Below are positions 22,851 through 34,200 of a stretch of DNA of 64,000 nucleotides, one piece after another (positions within the stretch are counted from its first letter, which is position 1; each line of letters begins with the position of its first letter). The translations under genes were made by a program, and so were the position numbers. Origin of the DNA: Glutinoglossum americanum (lineage: Eukaryota; Ascomycota; Geoglossomycetes; Geoglossales; Geoglossaceae); assembly GCA_020080175.1 (NCBI GenBank), contig JAGHQL010000117.1:20068-84067 (forward strand), read 5' to 3'. A model generated the notes under the pieces. That model had not been told where the DNA came from. It searched no databases and saw only the letters and a program-made list of their open reading frames with translations.

Positions 22851-23520
22851 ATGACTATTAATCCTACCTACCTTGCGCGGCGGACGCGGTCCTGTACGCA
22901 TGATTCAGACCCCCACTAGGTTGATCTTGCTAATGTAAAGTAGCCGTTAATTGGGAAGATGCGAAACGACGAGTGCTCAAATCGTATCGACAATGGATTC
23001 GAGCAGTAAGTTGTTCTCGAGCAGTCCCTGCAAAACCTGGAACGAGCTCTGTCATCCTAACTGCTGTATGCCGTCTCGACAAAGGCTCCTGAAATCCAAT
23101 CCCAATATTCGTTGAACATACCGCCGTCGGCGGTGCGGACAAAAATTCGGCAGGAGTTTGAGAGACATCGATACGTGCAGCAACTGCCAGTGGTAGACAT
23201 GCTGATCTTTCAATCGCACAGTGAATTCCAGGTACGTTGGAATCTGTTCTCCTAGCGAGGAGGCGTTACTCTGCTCGATGCTTGGGAGTTTATTGAAGGA
23301 AGGGTGGACGTACTGATACTAAGAGCATTATCTTAGGAAATGATGAATTACTGGAAGCAGACGCCTCATGTTCTGAAATACTATAGAGCGGAGGAGGATT
23401 CTAACGCCCGGTTGCCGTCGAACTTTATGGAGGGATTTCTGCAGGTAGGTCTTGCGTTTACGTTTGCTCATTGCTATGCAGATAACCGTTTACTAACTCA
23501 AAGTGTAGGGAAGGAACTAG
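22851..23520 (+). CDS. NDUFA6: Complex I subunit NDUFA6/B14 (LYR family)
   Basis: Model: join(22851..22893, 22944..23005, 23085..23231, 23337..23444, 23509..23520), 123 residues, five exons, the last with only three codons and the stop. It starts MTINPTYLARRTRSS, then NWEDAKRRVLKSYRQW, the LYR-type motif with SYR here, then PSAVRTKIRQEFERHRYV, then NYWKQTPHVLKYYRAEED, and ends GFLQGRN. This is the pattern of the 14.8 kDa subunit of fungal mitochondrial NADH:ubiquinone oxidoreductase, which with the acyl carrier protein forms part of the peripheral arm-membrane arm joint. All four introns keep frame, three with clear branch sites. It is convergent with RPC19, only 97 bases apart. Confidence 0.92.
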
Positions 23521-23617
23521 AGTAGGATGGGGAGAGAAGGCCTAGCATTTTGTACATATCTAGATCAATCTATGCTTGCCCTGCGCCGTTCGCATACGCC
23601 CAGATCATAATAGCTCA

Positions 23618-24226
23618 TTATGGGGAATGCATTGCCATATCCCTTTTCGCGAGCTCAGTCCGTGCTTCACTAAACTTATCCACTACCACATCGCACAACT
23701 CCATTAAGTCCTCGAGCCCTTTCATGAGAGCGTCGTATGCGGTGGTACCGTCTTTGCAAAAACCAATGAGCATCGTCTCTGCTTATATGACGTATTTTTT
23801 AACCGACTCACCGTACGTCTGTATCCGGATGTTCATTTTTGCTTCGGACGGATGTGGTATCGAGTACCCACAAAATTCGACCAAGGGGCTGGAACTCGAA
23901 AGAACCCATCAGTCTGGTGACCAACGAACGGGTTCACGGCTGCCGAACTCACTTCTTCATGATGATGTATCGCAAAGCATTTCCAAGCGTGTGGTCCTCG
24001 CCTTCCAGCTGGAAGGATGTCGCTGTATCGCTGCTACCCGGAAGCTGCACGGTCACGACATCAGCAAGGCTTCTTCCCTGATGGGCCCCGGGCGTCACAT
24101 CTAGAGACTGACAACTCGTATCCGGTCGTCTGCCGCGACTTCCAGCATGGGCTGGGCCGCCGGGGCCCTGCTTCCCTCGACGGAAGACGCACCAGCCATT
24201 GGTTGATCCTGTGAGGCTGTCGGCAT
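23618..24226 (-). CDS. RPC19: RNA polymerase I/III common subunit AC19
   Basis: Model: complement(join(23618..23751, 23812..23888, 23953..24044, 24113..24226)), 138 residues. After an acidic, Ala-rich N terminus comes [15 protein letters not shown], then the family core [17 protein letters not shown] and [22 protein letters not shown]. These are the alpha-like dimerisation elements shared with bacterial RpoA. The subunit pairs with AC40 to nucleate Pol I and Pol III assembly. Intron 1 uses donor GTCAGT, and without it the frame stops; removing it rejoins RIRV to LPGSS. The start is the first ATG in frame; an upstream GTG-led extension is possible but unsupported. Confidence 0.92.
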
Positions 24227-26138
24227 GACTGGCTGTTCACGTTCGAGGGCGGCAGCCGGGGTTGGTTTGATGATTTGTGTCGGTGGTAGCACTGCTGGCG
24301 AGCGGGCACACCCGCCAAAAATTTCGTCAAGAGCCTTAGCGAGAGATCACGGTCTCGGCTATCTCTGTCGATTTTTTCAATTACGAGCCGGTTTGATTTG
24401 ATTCAGGGTCGCAGGTAGATTGGACTAGATTAATAAATTGGCTCGGGGATTATCATCGCACAGCCCTTCCAATGCCCCCTTTCCCTCTCGTAATAAGTAT
24501 TAGCGTTTACGTATGGTGGCGATGTCAACTCGGCATTGTTCGGTTGTATCTATGGCTCGTCGCACTGTCTTCTCACCGCCCGGTTCCTGGATTTGATGCC
24601 TATAATAGGGACCAGCCGAGCTATCCAGCAGTTTTAGGGAGTACCTGCATTCCCTCGTTCCCGCCGTATTTTTTCTTTTTTCGCCAGCATGACAATTGAC
24701 ATTTGGTGGCGCATACTAGCAGCCCGTCTTCATTGCGTATTTGTACGTGCGTCTATGGTATCTGGTCGCTCCGTTACAAAATCTCTGGTCTTTCTCGAAC
24801 GATCGCGGAGCATTCTTTGATCGTCCTCGCGCGCGGCACAATGTCTAATGAGAACGGAGCTTCCGCTGCGCGGTTGGGAACAGCTCGCGCATTTGCACGT
24901 GGAAGTGCGTCATGCAGTTCAACGGCGCCAATCTCCTTGGGGACGGGATGATGATTATGGAGATGTGATGGAGGATTTTTCATGTAGACCGTCGCTGTTA
25001 CTGCGGGGTAATCGAGGAGTAAAGGGCGGTGGTGAGCTGATACGTCCGATGCGTTCTCCAAGAACTGTGGATTATGGTTTGAAGATCTATTTGTCTGAAG
25101 CACCGCCAAGTTTCCTGGCCAATAAGGCAATTAATTCATAGGCCAATGTCAGGACAAAGAGTGGATCCTTGAAATCTTGGGTGTCCATGACGGCCAGCGT
25201 TTCATAAGCGCCAGAGAGATCGCAGTGGTTGGCGGTTGGCGGGAACGTGAAACGAATAATACAAGTTAATTGGGATCCTGACGCTCGGGTGAGTTGACAG
25301 AAACTTCCCACTTCCCATAGCCTAATTTTTTATTTTCTTTTCCTTCCACTTGCACCGGTCCTGGCTCCTGGGATCTCGAATTGGCAGGCGAGCCCTGGTC
25401 GTTGCATGAGTTGTGCATCCAGCGCCAGGGAAACGGAAGAAAAAGGGAAGGCAAAAAGGGACGCAAAAGGGGGGCTCACTGCGCTGGACTGGCTTTGAGA
25501 CGGGCGGGGCATCTATTGGATTACGTGGTACTCTATCTGCTGCGACCGAGTGAAAAGTTGGTGTTGGTTGGCTCGGGGGTTTGGGAGCAGGCAGAATGGA
25601 CAAAGAGATGCTTGTCGCGGCGTATGTAATGGTTGGCCTGCAGGGCTGCAATGGGGAACGATCCTATAAGTTGGCTTGGTCGGCAAAGAGGTCACCCATA
25701 GCGTTACGAGAGATGAGCAAAGCGTGTATGTTTTGAGTAAAACACTATAGTACTATTTGTCAGGCAGGAAGGGTAATTCATTTTTCGATAGGTGTGTGAG
25801 TGGGCAGGATCGCTGGTGGGCCGCCCACTAATAGAATAAGAGGGTTTTCAACTGCGAAACGCCGAGTTCGGATGGGGGAGGGGTGGACAGGATGGGCAGG
25901 ATAGGGTGGTTTCTGGGGGCTTTTTTGGGGAAGGGTTGGGGCTGGGCCAGGCTGGGCTAGGGTGAGGGATGTGATTCAGCGTTGGGGTTTGTGCCGGGCC
26001 TTCGTTTCGTTTCGCCAAGTTGGCTCGAGTTCGAGTACTTTGACTTAAAACAGGAGACGAGAGAGAGTGGCGCAGAGAGAGAGAGGGGGGGGAAGACGAA
26101 AGGAGAAGGGAGAAAGAAATAGAGAAAGAGAGAAAGAG

Positions 26139-26174
<36 letters not shown>

Positions 26175-27163
26175 GTAGGATGAAAGAGAGAGACGGGTTC
26201 TTTGCTGCCCTCTTCGATCCGCTCAGGGTCGTCGGCCCAAGCCTCTACGTACCCTCTATACGCGAGTGTACAAGTCTATACGTACAAGCCTATACATGTC
26301 TGCACTGCTGCCACGGCCGCTACCACCACTGCACGAGCACATACAGGTCTGCAAGCCTACAGGTCTCCAGGTCTGCTCTACAGGTCTACAGGTCTATAAC
26401 GGTCTGGCATCCATCGTACATCGGACATGGTGCACGACTAATTCTGCTCGTTGTTCCTTGCCCTTCGTTAAACCTTCCACTCGCCCCGTCCTTCCCGAGA
26501 CACACCTTATACTCTCTGACCTGCGGCATCGACCACCGACCAGCGGTGGACGTTTCGTCGCTGCAACCTGAGCTGTCTCATCTTTCCCCTCCTTTACCCT
26601 GACTACGCCGTGGAATAACCCTTCCCCCATACACCTCAAACCCTCAACTTATCCCATCCCCCAAATCTCCCTTCTGTCGTTCCTTTTCCTTCCTTCTTAC
26701 ACTCTCTCTTCCATTTCGCCGTTTGCGCGTGCTGCTGCAGCAAACCAAAGTGTGAAAAAAGAAAAAAAAACGAGTGCTTCTGGCCATCTCAAGTACCTGC
26801 TTGTCGGTCCCAGAGCCTGCTTGTCGACTGGGAATTCTTGCCCCCTCACACCCCCCCCCAACCGAATACACGAGAGTTCCGCGTCGCAACACGGAACACC
26901 AAAAAGAACACAACCAACAGTTCGTTCTCTCGTCGTGCAACAAGTCTCTCGTTTAGATCCTCTTACACCCCTCCCCCGCCCGCCGGAGACAGAGATCCAG
27001 GACTCATCATCGGTTCGGCTTCAGCTTTGCGCGACGGCGACTTGTTCTGGAAATATATCTCGCTCCGCTGTCTTTTTCTTGCGACTAGGAAGAGGAGTGG
27101 TGATCCCCTCGCTGGGAGTTTCTCGCGCGGTTCTATCGACGCTCGCTACTGTACACCAGCAGA
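24227..27163. other. Long intergenic spacer and leader
   Basis: 2.9 kb without a supportable gene. A purine microsatellite lies at 26050-26175 and long C+T-rich stretches follow to 27160, probably the transcribed leader of the next gene. Short ORFs such as 24841-24951 carry no motif. Confidence 0.5.
26050..26175 (+). repeat. (GA)n/(GAAA)n purine microsatellite
   Basis: An impure run of GAGA, AAAG and GAAA units on the plus strand about 1 kb upstream of the start at 27164. It is a homopurine-homopyrimidine tract. Confidence 0.85.
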
Positions 27164-28688
27164 ATGACTACCGTTGCCATTCCGCCTACCATGGCACCGC
27201 TACCTCCCTTGGTCGTGGAACATAATAATGTGAGTCCCAGGGCGAACCAGCAACAACAAAAACCGACTGCGCCGCCGCTGCGTACGTCTGGCTCGGCCTT
27301 GAGCGCCTCGGCCGCCCCGAGTTCCTCACCAGCTGTTGCCTCGGTCGCGACTGCGGATGGAGGAACGCCGAAGACTACGACTCCAGAGCGGACCCGTTCG
27401 CCAAATGCGTATGTAATTCCCCGAATTCCCGCTCACTCTTTTTTTTTCGCTTTTGTACCTGTTACGTTTGTGAGATGCTGCCCAACATGACGGTCAACTG
27501 ACTGCAACCGCATATAGTACACGGAACAGCGGACCTCCACCGAAGATTGTCGTTAAGAAAGAACCACCTACCTCTCCTGAATTACCAACGTCTCGACATA
27601 GACCGCGTAAACTCGATCTGTCGAAGGATCCTTCCGGGCCGGGGAGCCAGCTGTTGTCTTCGCGTCCGTCAGGCGGCCAATTGACCGCGAGGGATGGTCC
27701 GTTGGCCATGCAGGATGTAGGTTTGGCCTGCCTTTCTCCTGGGTTCTCCACGCAAGATCCTACCATGAGAGAACAACTGCAGCGGAGTATATCGGTTCGG
27801 GACCATCAGAGGTCTATCATAGAGTCACGGCTTCAGAAGACGGCAAAGCCTGGCGAAATCGCCGAGGCGGCCCCAAAGACTGGGGATGGTACTACTCTTG
27901 GTGGATTAAAAACCCCTGGGACATCGTCTCGAAAAAGGCCTCCTCCAGGTCTCTCTATTGTTCCGCCTTCGCATGAGCAATTCGCCAACGAAAGGGTCAT
28001 CCAATCCGCTCCTTTGCATCAGACTTTCACTGGCCGGCATCAACCTCACCCTGCTACCCGACATACAGCTAATCAACATTCTAACCTATCCAACACCTCC
28101 CACATCCACCATGTGCCAGCAACTCAAACGAATAACAGACTACCGCCGATTACTGACGTTTTTGCCTCGGAAGGACTTGGTGCCCATCGGGGAGGGGGTC
28201 GGAACGGTTTCTACCAATCTAACTCAGCTTCAAATTCCTCTCACTCCAACAGCCGTCCCTCGTTTCCTTCGCCAGTTAACCCGTCCGCACATGCCGCCGC
28301 TACAAGCACACCATCGGCAAGGCCAAGAGAATACCGATCAGCTGAAGAAGCAGTCGCCTCTATGTCTGGAGGCAGGGAAGATCTACTGCCGAAGATCATC
28401 CACTATGGAGGGCACCAACCACCAACCCCTCCATCCCCCAATCCAGGTCTTACTCCTCACAAGATGGGCCATCTAGAATCCAACGGTAACGTGGCTCGCA
28501 GCGGCGGTGGGCGGAGGAGAGCGAGGGCTGAATACGAAAGGGATATGGGTAGCCCACCGCTGGGAAGTGGACCCGATGCGCGACGAGGCCCGTTTGGCGA
28601 AGGGAGGGATAGTCCCGAGAGCCAAAGAAGAAAGAAAGAAGAGTTTCTTACATTATGTTCGCGCGCTTGGGACCTTTTCCATTCTTGA
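27164..28688 (+). CDS. Conserved fungal protein of unknown function
   Basis: Model: join(27164..27408, 27518..28688), 471 residues. The 109-base intron (GTATGT...ATATAG) splits an Ala codon between RSPNA and TRNSGPPPK. The protein is largely disordered and rich in Pro, Ser, Gln and Asn, with a basic KIVVKKEPP stretch. An ordered-looking helix (about 155-185) contains MREQLQRSISVRDHQRSIIE. The C terminus ends KKEEFLTLCSRAWDLFHS, which I believe is a conserved end in Pezizomycotina homologues. No enzyme motif is seen. A nuclear or regulatory role would be a guess. Confidence 0.7.
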
Positions 28689-29566
28689 TCTCTGACTACC
28701 GTTTCACGTATCAAAGGAATTTCGGTGTATCCCCTTAATTGACCTGTCTTTACATGCTATTTACTTGTTCGTTGCCGGTCGTCCTGAATTTTTCGCGTAT
28801 ACTCTACTTTGCTTGCCAAGGGTCTCAAAAGCTGGACTAATTAGGGAAACATCTTTCAATTGGGGGAGTGTTATTCTATTGATCAATGGGTTCTAATGAT
28901 CACGAGAACGGGAGACACGAGGCCAACGCTCTTTCTTGTTTCGTCAGGGAAGTGGAGGCGTTAGTCATGGTGTGGGAAGGATGGTAGGCGATGGATGAAG
29001 CGATGCTATTTGAATTGCAGAGCGCATCAAAGCTGAAGGTGGAAGCCTGCATCTCCGGGGTCGCTGCCTTCTTTCCGGTGCATTTCCTGATGTGCTAGGG
29101 TTGTTGAAGAGTCATGGCTGAAGGCTAAGGTTTTGTGTTCTATTGGCTACTGGGCCCGGGTTCAATCGATATCTCTTTTCCGTTCATCTTCTACCGGATC
29201 TCACCGTCATCAGATTTTCCAAGTTGAGATTTCTCTTTAGTGTAACGGTTATCCATCGCGTGTCCTTTCTTGTTCCACCACTACATGTTACTACTGTATA
29301 TATTTCCGCTGGCCTGCTATATCTAACAGGGTAGAGTCTCGCGGTAGTTGCAAGACACGGAGAATAAGAGGGACTCGCCAAAGTCACTGTCCCAGCATTT
29401 ACTAAACCCGCATCCCCGTTGATTTCATGTCCGCCGTAGCGCCCAAGTCGTGATTGTGAAGAGAGATATGAGAAAGCGGGATAACTAGCCATGCGGGTTG
29501 GCTTGCCCAATATTCATGCGGGAAACATCTCCGTGATATAATACATCTATGCAACCGAAACATCAC
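28689..29566. other. Intergenic between convergent genes
   Basis: 878 bases with no coding feature; 3' untranslated regions of the 27164 gene and UreF. Confidence 0.5.
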
Positions 29567-30674
29567 TTATGAGTTGAAAATCCTAGAATAGAGGAGTTCA
29601 TGCCGTCCCTGATATAGATCCAGCACCGGGACGACCTGCCCAGCATCCTCGACTTCGATATTCCAACCCCTCTCCATCGCATCCCTCACAGAGCCTTGAA
29701 CCCACGGGGAAGCCAGCACGCCATGCGCCTGATACGGCCCCACGACGCTAGCGCGCACCCCCGCCGAGAGAACAGCCTTCACATGGTTGAACAGGAACAC
29801 ATACGCCGTCTGCGGGAGCGAGAGGCCCATCGCGCGACCCACGCACCCCCACAGAGGCGGAAAATGGCCATTGACCACCGCACCACCGCCCTCGCCCCGC
29901 CCCGCCCCCCGAAGCCTGGAACGAAACGCATCCAGCACCGCGCCGGCGGCGTCCCCCCCCCCCACCGCCACCCCCCCCCTAAACGCCCTCTCCCAGACCC
30001 CCACCAGCGCCCTCCCCAACCCGACGCTCGCGCGCCTCGCGACCGCGCACGGCGTCGCGGCGTCGAACTCGTCGTCCAGGGCGTCCAGCCGCGCCGGGTG
30101 GCGGTATGCGGCCAGCGCGTAGGGCAGCGAGGAGGCGGCGAGGGAGGCGAGGGAGAGGTGGAGGAAGCGGTGGAGGGACGTCGCTGCTGCGCGCGGGGGG
30201 GTTGGTTGTGGTGGGGAGGAGGTGGTGGTGGTGGTGGTGGTGGTGGTGGTGTGAGAGAGGTAGGATTCTAGGCCTGAGGAGAAGGCGAAGGAGCCGAGGG
30301 GGAGGGCGGAGTCGGAGAGGAGGAGGAGGGCGTGGTTGGAGGGGGGGAGGTGGAGGAATGGTGGTGGTGGAGGGGGAGGGGCTGCGAGGGCGGGGTTGTT
30401 AGTTGTGGGGGGGTAGTTATGTTTTTCTTTCTTTCTCTTCTAGTTAGAGAGAGGGAGGTGTGTTTGGGGGGACAATCGACCGTTCCCTTCCCGCGGTGGA
30501 CGAACCTTCTTTGTCGTCGCCATCGCCATCGCCGGGGCTCGCGGGGTCTCCGTTCTCCAATTCTTTGAAGACCGCTGTCTTCCTCTTCAGCGCAGCCTTC
30601 GCATCTCGCAGGCGCTTCTCTAGACCGGCTATTTCATGCCTGAGAGTTTGCGGGTCGGCTTCCTCATCAATCAT
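29567..30674 (-). CDS. ureF: Urease accessory protein UreF
   Basis: Model: complement(join(29567..30381, 30506..30674)), 327 residues. Exon 1 encodes a coiled-coil-like lead (GLEKRLRDAKAALKRKT). The 124-base intron (donor GTTCGT, branch CTAAC, acceptor CGCAG) joins KEG to the main domain in frame. Family signatures follow: LLLLSDSALPLGSFAFSSG, YLFNHVKAVLSAGVRASVVG (as VFLFNHVKA in part), GPYQAH, and the end RHELLYSRIFNS. UreF acts with UreD and UreG to load nickel into urease in the cytosol. A run of about ten Thr codons (30218-30251) interrupts a loop after GLESYLSH. The exon is much more G+C-rich than its neighbours. The first exon and start are less certain than the rest. Confidence 0.85.
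30218..30251 (+). repeat. (GGT)n triplet repeat inside UreF
   Basis: On the coding strand it reads ACC/CAC repeats translated as a poly-threonine run. It is likely length-variable and falls in a loop after the conserved GSFAFSSGLESYL motif. Confidence 0.85.
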
Positions 30675-31261
30675 TGATCCCGTTTTGGTTTTCGGTTTTC
30701 GTTTCTGCGTTTCGAGGGTTTACATCCGCGTACCTTGGTGGGTTCTCACGTGATCCATCTGCCCTTTATTTTCGATATACACAAAGCGGGCCGTGGCGCC
30801 TTTGAAGAACAACGGGCTAGATACAGAATCATGGCTATGTCGCGTGCCTTAATTAGGGTTCTTTAGAGTAGGAAACGCCCTCTCGCAATGCTATTCCTTG
30901 TGCCAACATATACCAAACGCCACAGCGATGCTACGGGTATACCCAGATCCCATGAATTAGACAGGCAAATGAAAACATAACGACATAAGTCTGGCGCCCA
31001 AAGGGCCAAAGTCGAGGCGGCAAAATCCTCCTTTATATCCTCGGGTGTCACTGTGGCAAATCTTTAATGACCTCTTCTTCTTCTCCATGTCTCTATGTGC
31101 GTATGTGGAGTCCTTGCTCTGGATTCATTAGCGCTACCATATTTTCGTCCCGCTTCACATATACCATCTAAAGACCGTCGAGCCGATTGCAGAAGTAGCA
31201 GGCGAGGTAGTTGTAGTCCTGTTGTTGCGAAGTCTTTACAGCTCGGCCGTAGATGAGATAC
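30675..31261. promoter_or_regulatory. UreF promoter and SAC3 3' region
   Basis: 587 bases. A TCACGTGA E-box lies at 30746-30753, only 72 bases upstream of the UreF start codon. Nothing else stands out. Confidence 0.45.
30746..30753. promoter_or_regulatory. E-box TCACGTGA upstream of UreF
   Basis: On the UreF strand it reads ATCACGTGA, matching RTCACRTG of CBF1-type bHLH factors. Its closeness to the start codon makes it the best-placed E-box in the window. Confidence 0.45.
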
Positions 31262-34200
31262 TTATAACCCCTCTCCGCTAGCACTCCGACTCAAGGCCCG
31301 TTTTGTTTCCTCTCTATAGAACTCAATTCCTTCGGCAATAGTGCCCATGATCTTCCGTGCTTCTGCGAACAACTCCTCGTCCTCCGCGTCTGAGCTTCTA
31401 GCTGCGGAATTAACTGTCGCAGAAGTGTCCTGCGTCGCGTCCCCCTTTACCTGTACTTTCTTTTGTGCGGGTCGCGGCAAAGAGTCTGTATCGCCACGGA
31501 CAGCTGCGTATGGTCGCTTCTTCGGCAGAGCCTTGAGGGCTGCGGGCGCAACGCTCCCATCCGGTAGTTTCTCGATCCCTCTGGCCTTTAGCCTAAAGTA
31601 GTCAGTATTCGTCTTGTCTCGGCTTCCTCGGTGCAGCTGTGACCAAGACCCGGACTGAAGGGAAGACCCGCGTGAGGAGGTAGATATAGGACTGGTTTGT
31701 TGTTGTCCGACAGCCGCTTTAGCCGACCTGGAGTCAGGGGTCTCTAGCTCTTGGCGTAGACGTTTCCACTTGGCCAACAAATCGCCGTCGAAGATACCAC
31801 CACGTTGGAAGTCGTCAGGGAGGCTATACCTCTTGCTAGAAGGTGAAGTTAGTGGTTGCCCCACTTTCCGACGGCTCTTTGTCGAGGGTGGGTCTGTATC
31901 TGCCGATTCGTCTGCTTTGCGTTTTGTTGGCCTCTTATCTATTATTAAAGAATTCCCTGATGAAGTCGATCCCTCTCCAGCTTCACTTCTTATTAGCTCA
32001 GGCGCAATATCATTTGCAGTCGAGAGCTCGTCCGTCCCATGATGGCTTCGCCGTTTTCCCAGTCTATGGAGTTGCAGAGCCCCTGAAGCCCGTAGTTTGG
32101 CGAGGTTTGGGCTGACTGTTGGCAGCACCAGTTCTGCTAGAGGAGCGATATGAGAGGTGAAGTCGAGATCATTATTGCTATCAACGATCACTAGGTTCCT
32201 GCCGATGACACTCGGAGGTAGAGACTTGAAATCTAAAGCTTTGCGAGACTGGTGGGGAAGGTCAGTATTTGCTTCGTCAGAATGAAAGCAGGGGTTATAC
32301 CGCCAGGACACGATCAAGCCGACCTTTCTTCGCACATCGTTCCATATCCACATCGTTGAAATCGAGGTCCGTCGCATCGAGAGGAGATCGATAGCAGATC
32401 ACCAGCAACGCAATATTAGGATATTTGCTTACACTGCAGATATATTGCATTGTTTTGTGCAAGTTTTCTCGATCCTTTTCGAATCGCTCCGTATTGCTTA
32501 GGCTAAAATCTACCGAGCATCCATAGACGACACAACCAATATCGAGAAACAAATCCGGACGGGTGGCCCTCGGGAATGCGGCGAAGGTCAACCCATTCGA
32601 TGTGGTACTAAGGACGAGACCTGTGTCTGTGTCTCTCCCGTTGTATAGCCCGAACTTATTCTGCCACCAGTAGTCTGATCTGACATCAGAATTGACGGCA
32701 AATAAAGCCCACCGGCTTTGCGCAACCTTTGATTCTAAGAGAGCTTGCTCAACGGGCCCTTTGAAGATGCTGACGAGTGGTACCGGCTTATAGATTAGCT
32801 TTTTGGCCCTAAGAGCTTGAGCCAATGCCTCTTCAGCAGTCATGTCAGCACTTGGCCGATACTGCACTGGTGTCCACATCAGCCCCTGCGGATTATTTGC
32901 TGCCCTGCCTCTTGCTCGTCGTTCGCGACCGCGCCGTCTTACACTGTTGCGATAGGCTAGATCCTTCCATCGATAAAAATATCGTTGCATAAGTCTTCGT
33001 CGGCGGAATTCGTCTGGCAAATGTAAGTACATAGAGAAAATAGCGCACGAATTGATAACGAACCTGCTTCCCGGCGAGAAGCTTCTTCTTCCACCTGGCG
33101 TCTTGCACTCACTGCAATTGAGGGGAAAATATGTTCAAAGAGCTGATCATAAAGTCCATCTTTCCCCCAAAGAAACCAATCTGACAACTCATCGGATATT
33201 TCCCGAGTAACTTGTGCTTTCCCCAGCTGTGATTGTGATGTAAGGCCGGGGTGGAAATGTGCCTGCGGGGTGGTGGCTTTAGGGACGGCGTGGCCCAGCG
33301 CGTTCACGCTGGCATCTATAGAGGTATGCTTGAGGATTGACTTAGGCTTTGAGGTTGGGGCAGCAGGAGACATGCGCGGCCCTTTGGATGGCAGAGGCGA
33401 TGGCGTGTTCGTGGAGGCTGGGGGTAGGATGTTAGCTATCGGTAGGGGGTTTTGCTGGCTTGATGTTCCGCTTTGTGGTTGAATGAAGATTGATTGTGTA
33501 GGCGTAAAACTGAATGGAGGCAATGACTTCTGCTGGGGTGTTGCTAAATTGGATTCCGGTCGAGCGAGTGCAGGTTGTGGTGACGGCGACGCGTGGCCTT
33601 GCGACGGAGACAAGATGGATTGTTCGGGTACGATCGATACTGGAAAGGAGACAGATGTCGTCTGCACAGCAGGCGTTCCGAATCCTATTTGGGATGAAGA
33701 GACGCTAGGCGATAATTGTTGGGTGGAATTTAGATTCTTAGGCGGAAGGCCTTCAGAGCTCGGTTCAGCCTTAGAAAGCCGGGTGCTCTGAATATCAGAA
33801 GAGTCCGGCTCCATGGAGAAAGGATTAGAAGGAGTATGCGCTATTGACGAGCTTGAAAGGGGTGATGGTGGCATTGGTGAGGATTCCCAAGGAGCATTAA
33901 TAACTCGTTTTGTGGGTATGGGGACCGAGGGGGCCGAGTCGCCGAACTTGAGTATGGAGCTTGGGAACGGCTGTGTAGGTTGTGGACTTATTTGGAAGGG
34001 ATTCATAGGCTTGCCAGGAGTCACCCCAGACGGTTTCGTAAGAGCTGTGAAGTTGGATCCGCTGGAAAATACCGAAGGCTGCCCGAAGCTCCCAGAACCG
34101 GGTATGCTAGAAGATGCCCCAGAGATCGAAGGGGCTGTATCTCCGTTTGAGACTCCCGAAGGCCTACCGAAGGGAGATGCGGTGTTCGTAGGAGTTGTTA

